Source: Bacteroidales bacterium
GTDB taxonomy: Bacteria > Bacteroidota > Bacteroidia > Bacteroidales > Marinilabiliaceae
Direction of reading: 5' to 3'
Assembly: GCA_015061285.1 (NCBI GenBank)
Contig: SUWW01000004.1
Coordinates: forward strand, 205,640-256,836
Length of the DNA: 51,197 bases
Every line of letters starts with the position of its first letter. Positions within the stretch are counted from its first letter, which is position 1. The notes under the pieces are model-generated. The model saw only the letters and a list, made by a program, of their open reading frames with translations, ran no database searches and had not been told where the DNA came from. This document shows, piece after piece, positions 16,844 to 25,658 of the stretch. The position numbers and the translations under genes were made by a program.

Positions 16844-18382
16844 TTATTTCTTTTGAATCTTGCTTGCTATAGCGCTTCTAATGTATTGCCGTTCGTCACT
16901 AGTTAATCCTATCACATATATAGCTGCGCATGATGCAAGTGTCATAGTTGTCATCGCTATAATTATGAATATAATGTCGCCATTATCTGGTATAAGTTGA
17001 CAAACTATAATTGCTACAAATGCGCATAATAATGTTATTGTAAATATGGGCATCAAGACCTTACGTGTATAATCGCTAATTTTTATAGCTATGTATTTAC
17101 GACAAATCAGTAAGCGAGGAACAATACATACAAATATCAGTACAACGTTTACCACCATTGGTGTAACGGCTGGGAAGTCGAATTTTAATAATACGTACGA
17201 AATGGGCAGCACGAGCAGATATATCACCGAAATGACGCATTGCATAAGTTTGATTTTGTTGGCTGCCTGAAGACCCGATACAAGTGGCATAGAGAGTGTT
17301 TCGACAAGGGTACTTATGAGTATCGTTTTTACGAAAAGCGATGTCTGCATGGGCGGATTACTGAGCCATAAGCCGAGGAAAAAATCGGTATAGAAAAAAA
17401 TCGGCAAGACAAGTATAAGCACGAGGAAGTAAGCCAATTTGGAACTCTTGAATATCAAATTGTGCATCGCCGCATTGTCGCCTGCAGCGTAGAGTTTGAA
17501 CACTTGCGGTTTTACTGCACTATAGAAGTTTGTATAGAACGACGCGAGTGCGGTGCTCACAGAATAGGCTATGGCGCGAGCCGCATTGACTACTGGATTG
17601 AAGAAGAGGTTTAGCAGAATATTTATGCCGTGACCGCGCAATACATTGGCAATGGAGCCGATAATGTTCCATAGCGAAAACGACATAAGTTCCACGAAAT
17701 CAGCCTTGTTGTAGTAATATCTATAATGACTTTCAGGAAAGCGTTTTCGGCAATAGCTTCTGTAAAACAGAGTTATCAGCAGCGAGCAGAATGTTGACAA
17801 CGCGGCCAAAAGTATCATTTTGTCGAAGTTGGCAATTTGCAACACAAATACCACCGCAAGTTTCAACACAGCATCGGCAATACTTACGTATGCGTAGACA
17901 GTCATCGATTCGCGAGCTATCATCACCGACATGTATGGCGCGGCAAAGACTTGTATCACGAACATAGCTATAGCAAATTGCAGTACCCAATTTGCTGCTG
18001 TCATGCGCTCAGCTGGTATGTTCATTTTGTTGTTCAAGAACCACACTGCTACGCTTTCGCTAACCACAATTGTAACTACGGCTAATAGTATGTACGACAG
18101 CATGATAAGCGAAAACGTGTTTCGTAGGTGTTCGCTATCATTTTTTGACATCCAGTAGGCTAAAAATCTCTGCGATGCCGAAGCCATTGTGCCAGTGCTG
18201 AACGAAAACATAGCCACAATGCCACCAACGGCAGAGTAAATGCCATAATCTACCTCGCCGAGCTCAGCCAAGATAATATTGACTGTGTATAAACTCACAA
18301 GCATTGTTACTATTTGCCTTATATACAAAGCAATAGTATTCTTGGCTATTCTGCTATTACTATTTGTAGAATTTTCGGTCAT
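16844..18382 (-). CDS. Wzx-like oligosaccharide flippase
   Basis: A 512-residue multi-pass membrane protein of the MATE/MOP polysaccharide exporter family, first gene of the operon. About 12-14 membrane helices are visible from residue 13 (NTIALYIRQIVTMLVSLYTVNIIL) to the end, with the family pattern LGEVDYGIYSAVGGIVAMFSF and the conserved short loop SASQRFLAYWM. It should move a lipid-linked glycan unit across the inner membrane. As the only flippase here and cotranscribed with the nonulosonate genes, it marks the cluster as making an exported surface glycan. No Wzy polymerase is present, so the glycan may be a single unit, or polymerisation may be encoded elsewhere. Confidence 0.92.
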   Translation of the reverse strand: MTENSTNSNSRIAKNTIALYIRQIVTMLVSLYTVNIILAELGEVDYGIYSAVGGIVAMFSFSTGTMASASQRFLAYWMSKNDSEHLRNTFSLIMLSYILLAVVTIVVSESVAVWFLNNKMNIPAERMTAANWVLQFAIAMFVIQVFAAPYMSVMIARESMTVYAYVSIADAVLKLAVVFVLQIANFDKMILLAALSTFCSLLITLFYRSYCRKRFPESHYRYYYNKADFVELMSFSLWNIIGSIANVLRGHGINILLNLFFNPVVNAARAIAYSVSTALASFYTNFYSAVKPQVFKLYAAGDNAAMHNLIFKSSKLAYFLVLILVLPIFFYTDFFLGLWLSNPPMQTSLFVKTILISTLVETLSMPLVSGLQAANKIKLMQCVISVIYLLVLPISYVLLKFDFPAVTPMVVNVVLIFVCIVPRLLICRKYIAIKISDYTRKVLMPIFTITLLCAFVAIIVCQLIPDNGDIIFIIIAMTTMTLASCAAIYVIGLTSDERQYIRSAIASKIQKK

Positions 18383-18406
18383 CCAATATTCATTTCTTCA
18401 AGCTTG

Positions 18407-18414
18407 CAAAAGTA
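18407..18414 (-). promoter_or_regulatory. -7 box of the nonulosonate operon
   Basis: On the minus strand TACTTTTG matches TAnnTTTG, 25 bp before the flippase ATG. No standard -33 element was found. Confidence 0.55.
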
Positions 18415-18435
18415 GCCCAATTTCGCATTTGGGCT
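18414..18435. promoter_or_regulatory. Inverted repeat beside the operon -7 box
   Basis: AGCCCAA (18414-18420) and TTGGGCT (18429-18435) form a perfect 7-bp inverted repeat with an 8-bp spacer, directly upstream of the -7 box of the flippase-led operon. The position suits an operator between -7 and -33, but it has no known binder. Confidence 0.4.
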
Positions 18436-18566
18436 TCTTGTAATATGTAATATGAAACTCTATTCTTTCGCAAAAAGTCCACAACTCAGAGCTAAAAATC
18501 AACGAGGCAAAAAGTCATTATAACTAATATTGCAGCAACAAAACATATTTATTCAACCATAACAAA

Positions 18567-19577
18567 ATGAAGATTGTCAATAAAATTATTGCTCTTGCAA
18601 TGCTTATGGGCTCGTTAGCGGCTTATGCACAACCCAATGCCCCCGATATTGTTGTCTCGCTCGATGGCAAAGGTCAGTTCACTTCTATACAAGAGGCTGT
18701 TATGTCGGTGCGCGACTATAAACCTACTCGCGTAACTATATACGTAAAAAATGGTGTATACAACGAAAAAATACTTATTCCTGCCAACAAGTGCGACATA
18801 ACTATCATAGGTCAGAGTGCTGAAAAAACTATCATCACCTATGGCGATTATGCCTCTAAGGACAATATGGGCACTTTCCGCACCTCAACCGTACGCATTG
18901 ATGGTGATGGCATACGTATGGAAAATCTCACAATTGAAAATTCTGCAGGTCGCGTAGGACAAGCCGTAGCATTGCATGTCGAGGGTGATAGATGCGAATT
19001 TTCGGGCTGCCGATTCCTTGGCAATCAAGACACTATGTTCAATGGTCGTGCCGGTGCTCGCCAATATTTTGTGCATTGCTACATAGAGGGCACTACCGAT
19101 TTCATCTTTGGTCCAGCTACGGCTATGTATGAGGATTGTGATATACTTTGTAAATCAGACTCATACATCACTGCGGCATCGACGCCACAAAACGTGCCTT
19201 ATGGCTTGATTTTCAAAAATTGTCGCGTGAAGGCTGCCGATGGCGTGTCGAAATTATATCTCGGTCGCCCTTGGCGCGAATATGCCTACACGGCCTTCAT
19301 CAACTGCGAACTGCCTAAACAGATTCGTCCTGAAGGCTGGCACAATTGGGGTAGAGCCGAAAACGAACAAACTTCGCGCTATTGCGAATATGGCAACAAA
19401 GGCGAAGGGGCCAACCTCGATGAACGCGTTTCTTGGTCTAAAAAACTTACTGAGAATGAGGCGCAAACTATTACTTATGAAAATGTTATGAGTGTTGACT
19501 CGAAGTGGATTCCTGCTTATGCCAACCGCTTCGAAAAATTCATCATCAAAGATCCTTCGAAAATCAAGAAAATATGA
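18567..19577 (+). CDS. Pectinesterase (CE8)
   Basis: A 336-residue secreted enzyme (signal peptide 1-21, cleaved after AYA) that removes methyl esters from homogalacturonan. Right-handed beta-helix family CE8 is shown by GQAVAL (131-136, Gln132), LGNQDT (151-156, catalytic Asp155), GTTDFIFG (175-182, catalytic Asp178) and LGRPWREYA (232-240, Arg234). Length is normal for a single-domain bacterial enzyme. The stop overlaps the start of the GH105 gene by 4 bp (ATGA), so the two are translationally coupled: this enzyme de-esterifies pectin and the other removes unsaturated uronic residues after lyase cleavage. All catalytic residues are intact. It should act in the periplasm or at the cell surface. 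Confidence 0.95.
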   Translation: MKIVNKIIALAMLMGSLAAYAQPNAPDIVVSLDGKGQFTSIQEAVMSVRDYKPTRVTIYVKNGVYNEKILIPANKCDITIIGQSAEKTIITYGDYASKDNMGTFRTSTVRIDGDGIRMENLTIENSAGRVGQAVALHVEGDRCEFSGCRFLGNQDTMFNGRAGARQYFVHCYIEGTTDFIFGPATAMYEDCDILCKSDSYITAASTPQNVPYGLIFKNCRVKAADGVSKLYLGRPWREYAYTAFINCELPKQIRPEGWHNWGRAENEQTSRYCEYGNKGEGANLDERVSWSKKLTENEAQTITYENVMSVDSKWIPAYANRFEKFIIKDPSKIKKI

Positions 19578-20755
19578 AATCGCCTCTATTTATCACAGCC
19601 GTTTCATTGCTGGCTTGTTTGAGTTGCTCGCCTACTAAAACATGCATCGAGCGACCTCTTTCGCTTCAGATTGCATATTCCGAAATGCAACGCGTGCCTC
19701 GTACTACAGCACTCGATTTTCGCACCACGGCTCGATGGAACTATTGCGCTGGTCTTGAACTTTACGCTTTTCAAAAAGTTGCTCAACGCTATTCCGACTC
19801 AACGCTTGCTAATTATGTATATACATACGTAGACACAATGGTGCAGGCCGATGGATCTATTTATAGCTACAAAGTGGACGAGTATAATCTCGACAATGTC
19901 AACTCTGGCAAATTGTTGTTCGACGTCTACGATGCTACACATGAAGAGCGCTTTAGAAAAGCAGCCGATTTGCTTAGTAGCCAACTTCTTACGCATCCAC
20001 GCACCGAAGAGGGCGGCTTCTGGCACAAAAAGGTCTATCCGCATCAGATGTGGCTCGATGGATTGTATATGGGCGCTCCTTTCTATGCTCAATATGGTGC
20101 TCGTTTTGGAGTAGATGTTGCCGAAGATATGGTGAATCAATTTTTGATTGTGGGACGACATACCTACGATGAAGAGTCGCATCTCTATCGCCATGCTTGG
20201 GACGAAAGCCGTTCGATGTTTTGGGCCGACAGCATAACGGGGCGTAGCCAACATGCTTGGGGACGTGCTAATGGTTGGTATATGATGGCTATGGTGGATA
20301 TATTAGAATTTATACCGACAGAAACTCCTGGACGCAAAGATCTTGTTGAGCGTTTTCAGAATCTTGCCGAAGCACTTCTCTCTGTTCGCGATAGTGCCAC
20401 AGGTATGTGGTTTCAAGTGCTCGATAGCCCTTATCGCGAAGGTAATTATGTAGAATCGACGTGTAGTGCCATGTTTATTTACTCCATGTTGAAAGGCTCG
20501 CGTATGGGCTACCTCGATGCCAAATTTGATGCCATAGGTCGCGAAGCATATCAGCAGTTTATTAATCGTTTTGTAAAATATAACGAAGATGGAACTGTTT
20601 CAATAACAGATTGTTGCGCTGTGGCTGGGCTCGGCGGTAAAAATATGCGCGATGGTTCATTCGACTATTATATTCACGAATCAGTGCGCGACAACGACCC
20701 CAAAGCAATAGGCCCGTTTGTGTTGGCTTCGCTCGAAATAGAGAGTGATAAGTAG
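19574..20755 (+). CDS. GH105 unsaturated rhamnogalacturonyl hydrolase
   Basis: A 393-residue lipoprotein. The ATG at 19574 overlaps the pectinesterase stop (ATGA) and leads into a lipoprotein signal (SLLACLSC); a frame open upstream to 19505 would bury it. The (alpha/alpha)6-barrel of family GH105 is indicated by EEGGFWHKKVYPHQMWLDGLYM (spanning the catalytic-Asp region, Asp in MWLDG), HAWDESRSMFWAD, and HAWGRANGWYMMAMVDIL, followed by YVESTCSAMFIYSML. These enzymes hydrate the double bond of unsaturated galacturonyl-rhamnose or related disaccharides made by pectin and rhamnogalacturonan lyases. The released rhamnose would feed RhaD. Cellular place: lipid-anchored in the envelope. Family sure, exact substrate open. 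Confidence 0.92.
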   Translation: MKSPLFITAVSLLACLSCSPTKTCIERPLSLQIAYSEMQRVPRTTALDFRTTARWNYCAGLELYAFQKVAQRYSDSTLANYVYTYVDTMVQADGSIYSYKVDEYNLDNVNSGKLLFDVYDATHEERFRKAADLLSSQLLTHPRTEEGGFWHKKVYPHQMWLDGLYMGAPFYAQYGARFGVDVAEDMVNQFLIVGRHTYDEESHLYRHAWDESRSMFWADSITGRSQHAWGRANGWYMMAMVDILEFIPTETPGRKDLVERFQNLAEALLSVRDSATGMWFQVLDSPYREGNYVESTCSAMFIYSMLKGSRMGYLDAKFDAIGREAYQQFINRFVKYNEDGTVSITDCCAVAGLGGKNMRDGSFDYYIHESVRDNDPKAIGPFVLASLEIESDK

Positions 20756-20796
20756 TGTGGGGGAGAAGATAGTTGCTAAACGCAGCAAAGATAAAT

Positions 20797-20832
20797 GCCA
20801 CGAGAAGCATTAGATATGGTGCTTTTCGTGGC
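20797..20832 (+). terminator. Terminator after the pectinesterase-GH105 pair
   Basis: A 13-bp stem with one G-T pair, GCCACGAGAAGCA (20797-20809) with TGCTTTTCGTGGC (20820-20832), 10-nt loop. The T tract is short, so termination may be partial. Confidence 0.65.
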
Positions 20833-20896
20833 TATATATTTATGCAGCAAACCCTACAATCAACGACGCACACCCAAAAGCCACAATTTTTGATGT

Positions 20897-20904
20897 TATA
20901 TTTG
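20897..20904 (+). promoter_or_regulatory. -7 box of the helicase gene
   Basis: TATATTTG matches TAnnTTTG and sits 20 bp before the helicase ATG at 20925. Confidence 0.55.
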
Positions 20905-20924
20905 CAGCATATTTATTGCAATAA

Positions 20925-22253
20925 ATGACATTCGACGAACTAAATCTTACTAAGAATCTACGCAAGTCGCTTGCTGCAATGGAGCTTACGACTCCAACGC
21001 CAATTCAAGAAAAAACATTCTCTGTGGCATTGTCGGGGCGCGATATATTGGGCATAGCTCAAACAGGAACAGGTAAAACTCTCGCATATCTTTTGCCTAC
21101 ACTTTCGCAGTGGAAATTCTCCAAAGACCACTTGCCGCAAATTGTTGTGCTTGTGCCTACACGTGAGCTTGTTGTGCAGGTGGTTGAAACGGCCAAACGC
21201 CTCGTAGAGGGCACAAGTTGCATGTGCGTAGGCGTGTTTGGCGGTGTAGGTATGATGCCTCAAGCCGAAGCCGTTGTGGCGGGTGCCGATGTACTTATAG
21301 GTACTCCAGGCCGTTTGCTCGACCTCGTTTTGAATGGTTACGTGAAGCTCCGTGGTGTGAAAAAACTCGTTGTCGATGAGGTTGATGAAATGCTCGAACA
21401 AGGCTTCCGCACTCAACTCGGTCGACTCTTCGATCTTCTGCCAACAAAACGACAAAATCTGCTCTTCTCGGCTACAATGACAGAGGCAATAGCAAAACTT
21501 GCCGATACCTATTTCAACAATCCTACACGCATCGAAGCCGCACCAGTGGGCACTCCACTCGATGGCATCGAACAGGTGCTATACCAAGTGCCAAACTTCA
21601 ACACAAAGATTAACCTTTTGAGCTATCTGCTTCAGAACGACGAATCGATGTCGCGTGTGTTGGTGTTTGTGAGCACTATGGCGTTGGCCGACACTGTTTA
21701 TGAAGCCATTGCCGAAACATTTGGCGACGATATTGATTATATACACTCTAAACGTACGCAAAGTCAACGTTTTAGAGCATTGCGCAACTTTGCTAACAAC
21801 CAAACTCGCATACTTATAGCTACAGACCTCGTTGCGCGTGGTATCGACATTGCTGGCGTGTCGCATGTCGTATGCTTCGACTTGCCTATGGAGACCGAGC
21901 AATACATACACCGTATCGGTCGTACGGGACGTGCCGATGAGAAGGGCAAATCAGTGACATTCGTGTCGCCTATGGAGCAGGATAAACTTGCTGAAATTGA
22001 AGCCTTCATGCATACTAAGGTAGCCGAAGTGGCTATGCCCGATGAGGTGGAAATATCAGATAAACTCACAAAATTTGAGTTGCCTGTTTATCGCATGCGC
22101 AATTCGCTCGTCGAGACAGACGCTACGCCTGGTGGTGCTTTCCACGAAAAGTTGGATAAAAACAAAAAGGTCAACATACATATTTCCCACAAAACCATTA
22201 TGCGTCAGAAATATGGAAAGCCTATAACAAAATCGAAATCAAAGAAAAGATAA
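20925..22253 (+). CDS. DEAD-box ATP-dependent RNA helicase (DEVD variant)
   Basis: A 442-residue cytosolic RNA helicase. All motifs are present in order: Q motif (TTPTPIQEKTF), Walker A AQTGTGKT (45-52), PTREL, GTPGR, motif II, SAT, ARGID, and HRIGRTGRA. Motif II reads DEVD (Asp151-Asp154) rather than DEAD; the ATP-contacting Asp and Glu are kept, so activity is expected. The basic tail (KPITKSKSKKR) is like RNA-binding extensions of RhlE-type helicases. Likely roles are ribosome assembly or RNA turnover. The MORN-like gene starts 14 bp after its stop and may share the transcript. It has its own -7 box. Confidence 0.92.
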   Translation: MTFDELNLTKNLRKSLAAMELTTPTPIQEKTFSVALSGRDILGIAQTGTGKTLAYLLPTLSQWKFSKDHLPQIVVLVPTRELVVQVVETAKRLVEGTSCMCVGVFGGVGMMPQAEAVVAGADVLIGTPGRLLDLVLNGYVKLRGVKKLVVDEVDEMLEQGFRTQLGRLFDLLPTKRQNLLFSATMTEAIAKLADTYFNNPTRIEAAPVGTPLDGIEQVLYQVPNFNTKINLLSYLLQNDESMSRVLVFVSTMALADTVYEAIAETFGDDIDYIHSKRTQSQRFRALRNFANNQTRILIATDLVARGIDIAGVSHVVCFDLPMETEQYIHRIGRTGRADEKGKSVTFVSPMEQDKLAEIEAFMHTKVAEVAMPDEVEISDKLTKFELPVYRMRNSLVETDATPGGAFHEKLDKNKKVNIHISHKTIMRQKYGKPITKSKSKKR

Positions 22254-22267
22254 ATATTTATACTATA

Positions 22268-23122
22268 ATGACTTACAGACTATTAGCCACGATTGCACTA
22301 TCTGCTATAGTTACGTCGACGATGTCGCAAGGATTATTCGGCAACGTACCCAGCGATCGGCAGACATCGAGCCAAGTGGTGAATCTTCCCAATAAACCAA
22401 ATGTTATCGATGCCTATGGTAAGAAGCAAGGAGAATGGGCGAAGAAATATCGCAATGGTCGCTATGCCTATACTGCAACTTTTGTTGATGATGTGCCAGT
22501 GGGACCTGTAGTGCGCTACACCGAGAAGGGCGAGAAGAGTTCTGTGCAAATATTTAGTGGCGATACTTGTCGTACCACCACTTTTCATAGCAATGGTAAG
22601 ACGGAGAGTAAGGGTATATACATACATAAGCTAAAAGAGGGCGAATGGCTCTTCTTTGGCTCTGAAGGAGAACTTATCGAGCGCTCCAATTATACGCATG
22701 GCGAGCTCAATGGCTTGCAGACAATCTATTTCGATAATGGCAAAGTGGCTGAGACTTGTTACTATAAAAATGGCGTGCTTGATGGTCCGTGGAAATGCCT
22801 ATTCCCTTCAGGACGTACGCAACTTTCTGCCAATTATGTAGATGGTAAACTCGATGGTTACTACCAATGTTGGAACGTCACTACTGGGGCAAAAAGTGTA
22901 GAAGGAATGTATAGTCATGGGAAATGTGTTGGCGAATGGAAAACCTATGAAGACAATGGCGTCGACTACCGCATACTACACTATGATGCCAAAGGTAATC
23001 TGCTCGACAAAGAGGCTGAAAAGGCACGCATTGTGAAGCTATATAATAAATACGATGCAGAACGAGGCAATCTTAGAGATCCCGAGCATTATGTAGATAA
23101 TCCAACAGAATATCGACCATAA
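22268..23122 (+). CDS. Secreted MORN-repeat-like (YwqK-type) protein
   Basis: A 284-residue protein with a signal peptide (about 1-20, MTYRLLATIALSAIVTSTMSQ). The mature part has repeated segments of about 20-24 residues of the MORN-variant type: KQGEWAKKYRNGRYAY, KEGEWLFFGSEGELIERSNY, LNGLQTIYFDNGKVAETCYY, LDGPWKCLFPSGRTQLSANY, LDGYYQCWNVTTGAKSVEGMY and CVGEWKTYEDNG. Proteins of this type are often annotated as YwqK-family antitoxins, but no toxin gene is adjacent and the signal peptide points to the envelope, so an antitoxin role is doubtful here. Function unknown. It lies 14 bp after the helicase. Confidence 0.8.
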   Translation: MTYRLLATIALSAIVTSTMSQGLFGNVPSDRQTSSQVVNLPNKPNVIDAYGKKQGEWAKKYRNGRYAYTATFVDDVPVGPVVRYTEKGEKSSVQIFSGDTCRTTTFHSNGKTESKGIYIHKLKEGEWLFFGSEGELIERSNYTHGELNGLQTIYFDNGKVAETCYYKNGVLDGPWKCLFPSGRTQLSANYVDGKLDGYYQCWNVTTGAKSVEGMYSHGKCVGEWKTYEDNGVDYRILHYDAKGNLLDKEAEKARIVKLYNKYDAERGNLRDPEHYVDNPTEYRP

Positions 23123-23139
23123 GAGATTGATAAAAAAAC

Positions 23140-23147
23140 TATCTTTG
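23140..23147 (+). promoter_or_regulatory. -7 box of aqpZ
   Basis: TATCTTTG, in the same AAAAAACTATCTTTG context as the rhaD box, lies 48 bp before the aqpZ ATG and 18 bp after the MORN gene stop. Confidence 0.6.
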
Positions 23148-23195
23148 AACAAAACATACCAGACACTAAAACATAACAAAATAATTTTGCACAAA

Positions 23196-23858
23196 ATGAA
23201 AAAGTACTTAGCAGAAATGATCGGCACAATGGTATTGGTGCTGATTGGTTGTGGGACGGCTGTGAGCCTCAATTGTGGCTCCGATACAGCATCAGTAGTT
23301 GGAACTGCATTGGCATTTGGATTAGCCGTAGTAGCTATGGCATATACAATAGGCGGCGTAAGTGGCTGTCATATCAATCCTGCAGTAACTCTTGGCGTAG
23401 CTCTCTCGGGTCGTATGCCTTGGAAAGAGGCCGCTATGTATATGTTGTTTCAAGTTTTAGGCGGCTTCCTTGGCAGCGTATTGCTAATGTTCGTTACACT
23501 TCCTACCGTTCTTCATGGCACAGGCGCTAACGATTTGCAGCCTGGTGTGACGATGGTTGGCGGATTGCTCGCAGAAGTTTTCTTCACATTCATCTTCGTG
23601 CTCACAGTTCTCGGTACAACCGACAAGAACAAAGGTGCAGGCAACTTTGCAGGTTTGGCTATTGGTATATGCCTCGTAATAGTTCACCTTGTGTGCATAC
23701 GCTACACTGGCACATCTGTTAATCCTGCGCGAAGCATCGCCCCTGCAATATTCGAAGGTGGCACGGCATTGGAGAATCTTTGGATTTTCATTGTTGGCCC
23801 AATGGCTGGTGCAGCTTTGGCAGCTATAGCTTGGAAAGCTGTTGGTTCGCAAGAGTAA
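23196..23858 (+). CDS. aqpZ: Aquaporin Z
   Basis: A 220-residue inner-membrane water channel of the MIP family. Both NPA boxes are present (HINPAVTLG and TSVNPARSIAPA), and the selectivity-filter His (IVHLVCI) and Arg (NPARS) fit the water-selective AqpZ type rather than glycerol channels. Six membrane helices are visible from EMIGTMVLVLIGCGTAV to LWIFIVGPMAGAALAAIAW. The ATG at 23196 is chosen since it gives the usual AqpZ N-terminus MKKYLAEMIGT; the open frame to 23127 crosses the promoter box. Single gene, ended by a strong hairpin. Confidence 0.95.
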   Translation: MKKYLAEMIGTMVLVLIGCGTAVSLNCGSDTASVVGTALAFGLAVVAMAYTIGGVSGCHINPAVTLGVALSGRMPWKEAAMYMLFQVLGGFLGSVLLMFVTLPTVLHGTGANDLQPGVTMVGGLLAEVFFTFIFVLTVLGTTDKNKGAGNFAGLAIGICLVIVHLVCIRYTGTSVNPARSIAPAIFEGGTALENLWIFIVGPMAGAALAAIAWKAVGSQE

Positions 23859-23878
23859 TTTATTCATACATACATACG

Positions 23879-23911
23879 AAAGCCGTCCTTATGCAGAATA
23901 GGGACGGCTTT
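23879..23911. terminator. Bidirectional terminator after aqpZ
   Basis: AAAGCCGTCC (23879-23888) pairs with GGACGGCTTT (23902-23911), followed by T residues. It lies between aqpZ and the convergent BspA-like gene. Confidence 0.9.
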
Positions 23912-23939
23912 TTTGTTCTACGATTTTCGTAATAACTCT

Positions 23940-25487
23940 CTATTTCTTCAGCGTTTTTTTGCCCTTTTGCAGTATTACGCCTCTTGTATTGCCAGTGCTT
24001 TTGCGGCCAGAAAGGTCGTAATATGTAGGATTCGTATCTTCTTGCATTTGTTGTCGCTCTGCATTAGTTACCGTACTACCAATAACTACGTAACCTTTCG
24101 AAGCATCGCGTATGGTCGTAACATCAATTTCATCCAACTCGTCTGGTGATGTTGTGTATGAAGCCCATCTATTGAACGATGGTAGCTTTATATGCTGCTC
24201 GAGCAAAGCATCGGCAAACGCGTTTGGCTTTATATGCTCCAAATCGGTAGCATTCGAGAGATCTACTTTCACATAGCGATAGGTTTGAGTGCAAGCAAAG
24301 CTATACCGGCCAAGTTCCTTCACTCCACAGCCTACTGTAAGATTTGCGAGGTGCATATTACCAGCAAAAGCACTATCGGCAACCACAAGGTCGTTACCTT
24401 GAAGTTCGATATTTCGTACAAAATCGTATACATAAGCTTGTTCTCCAATGTATTCAATATTTTGCGGTATGGTCAAAGTTTCATACACAGGATAACCGTA
24501 GCAACTTGAAAAAGCCTTGTATTGTATTCGTTTAAGTGTAGAAGGCAGGATAAGTTGCTCTTCGGATAAAATATGAGTACATGCAAAAAGTAATGAATCT
24601 ATCTGTTCTATACCTTCAGCAAATTCTAATTGATCAAAATGGGGAACACCGCAATAACCAACATGTTCTACCGAGGCTGGAATATAAAAATCAGATACTT
24701 TTGCACCATTGAATGCCCTATCACCAATGCGTTTAACGCCATCTTCTATAGTTATATGCGATAACGATTCTGTGCCAGCAAACGCATTATCACCAACTTC
24801 CACTGTGGCAGGAATATTAATTGTCGTGATTTTTGTGCCAGCGAACCCACTCAAATAGCGTAAACTTTGAGGCAATTCTATGTGTGAAATGGGATTCCCC
24901 GCAAAAGCATCAACGCCAATTTTTGTGATGCCTTCGTGAAGCTCTATTTCGTCTATACTTGTATACATAAAAGCACGTTCAGGGATTTCAGTTAGTTTTT
25001 TGCTTAGAATCAGTCCACGCATATTGCTACTCTCGAATGCCGCAATCCCAATATTTTCAACGCTTTGTGGTAGCTCTACTACAGGCAATTCATAATCATA
25101 AGTAGCTCTACAAAAGGCGGAATCGCCAATAGAAATTAGGTCGTTGGGCAATCTCAAATCTTTTAGATTCTGCATATAGAAAGCTCGTGCTCCTATATAT
25201 TTTATTCCATCTTCAATTACCACCGACTCTAAATGAAAGCCCCCGTCAAACGCTTTACGTCCTATTTGGGTTATGCTCACACCTTCGAAATTCGATGGTA
25301 TAATTATGTTACTATAGCGCTCTTTTTCAGCATTCCTCGGCCATAAATATTTCACAATGGTATTACCTTCTATAACGACATCCGCGGCTGTAATGCGATA
25401 TGGTTCCGCTTCTTGAGCGTAAGAGGGTAGAGATATTATTAGAAACGACAATAAAGAGCTTACAACAGAGCTATAGCGTTTTTTCAT
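23940..25487 (-). CDS. BspA-type leucine-rich-repeat secreted protein
   Basis: A 515-residue secreted protein (signal peptide to about residue 25, PSYAQ). From about 40 to 440 it carries many LRR_5 units of the Treponema/Bacteroides BspA type, each like ITQIGRKAFDGGFHLESVVIEDGIKYIGARAFYM, built around the core IGxxAFxxxxxLxxIxLP. The end (YYDLSGRKSTGNTRGVILQKGKK) resembles C-terminal segments found in many Prevotella and Bacteroides surface proteins. These proteins bind host or bacterial surface partners; this one has no clear partner. Single gene between two hairpin-bounded transcripts. Confidence 0.9.
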   Translation of the reverse strand: MKKRYSSVVSSLLSFLIISLPSYAQEAEPYRITAADVVIEGNTIVKYLWPRNAEKERYSNIIIPSNFEGVSITQIGRKAFDGGFHLESVVIEDGIKYIGARAFYMQNLKDLRLPNDLISIGDSAFCRATYDYELPVVELPQSVENIGIAAFESSNMRGLILSKKLTEIPERAFMYTSIDEIELHEGITKIGVDAFAGNPISHIELPQSLRYLSGFAGTKITTINIPATVEVGDNAFAGTESLSHITIEDGVKRIGDRAFNGAKVSDFYIPASVEHVGYCGVPHFDQLEFAEGIEQIDSLLFACTHILSEEQLILPSTLKRIQYKAFSSCYGYPVYETLTIPQNIEYIGEQAYVYDFVRNIELQGNDLVVADSAFAGNMHLANLTVGCGVKELGRYSFACTQTYRYVKVDLSNATDLEHIKPNAFADALLEQHIKLPSFNRWASYTTSPDELDEIDVTTIRDASKGYVVIGSTVTNAERQQMQEDTNPTYYDLSGRKSTGNTRGVILQKGKKTLKK

Positions 25488-25658
25488 ATTGATATAGTAT
25501 TAAGTGTTAATTACTTAGCGAAAGTAATGCATATTTATTCAATTATAAGAGTAACAAACAAAAAAACAAAGTCTGTTTTTTAGGTATGCTCATAGTTATA
25601 TGGCTTTCTCGTGACATCGGCGCAAATTAGTTCTACTTACCGAAAGTTGAACTATTTA

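Noticed and set aside
22268-23122. Toxin-antitoxin system from the YwqK-like protein
   Set aside because: The protein has a signal peptide and no toxin-like gene is adjacent, so the family label alone is not evidence.
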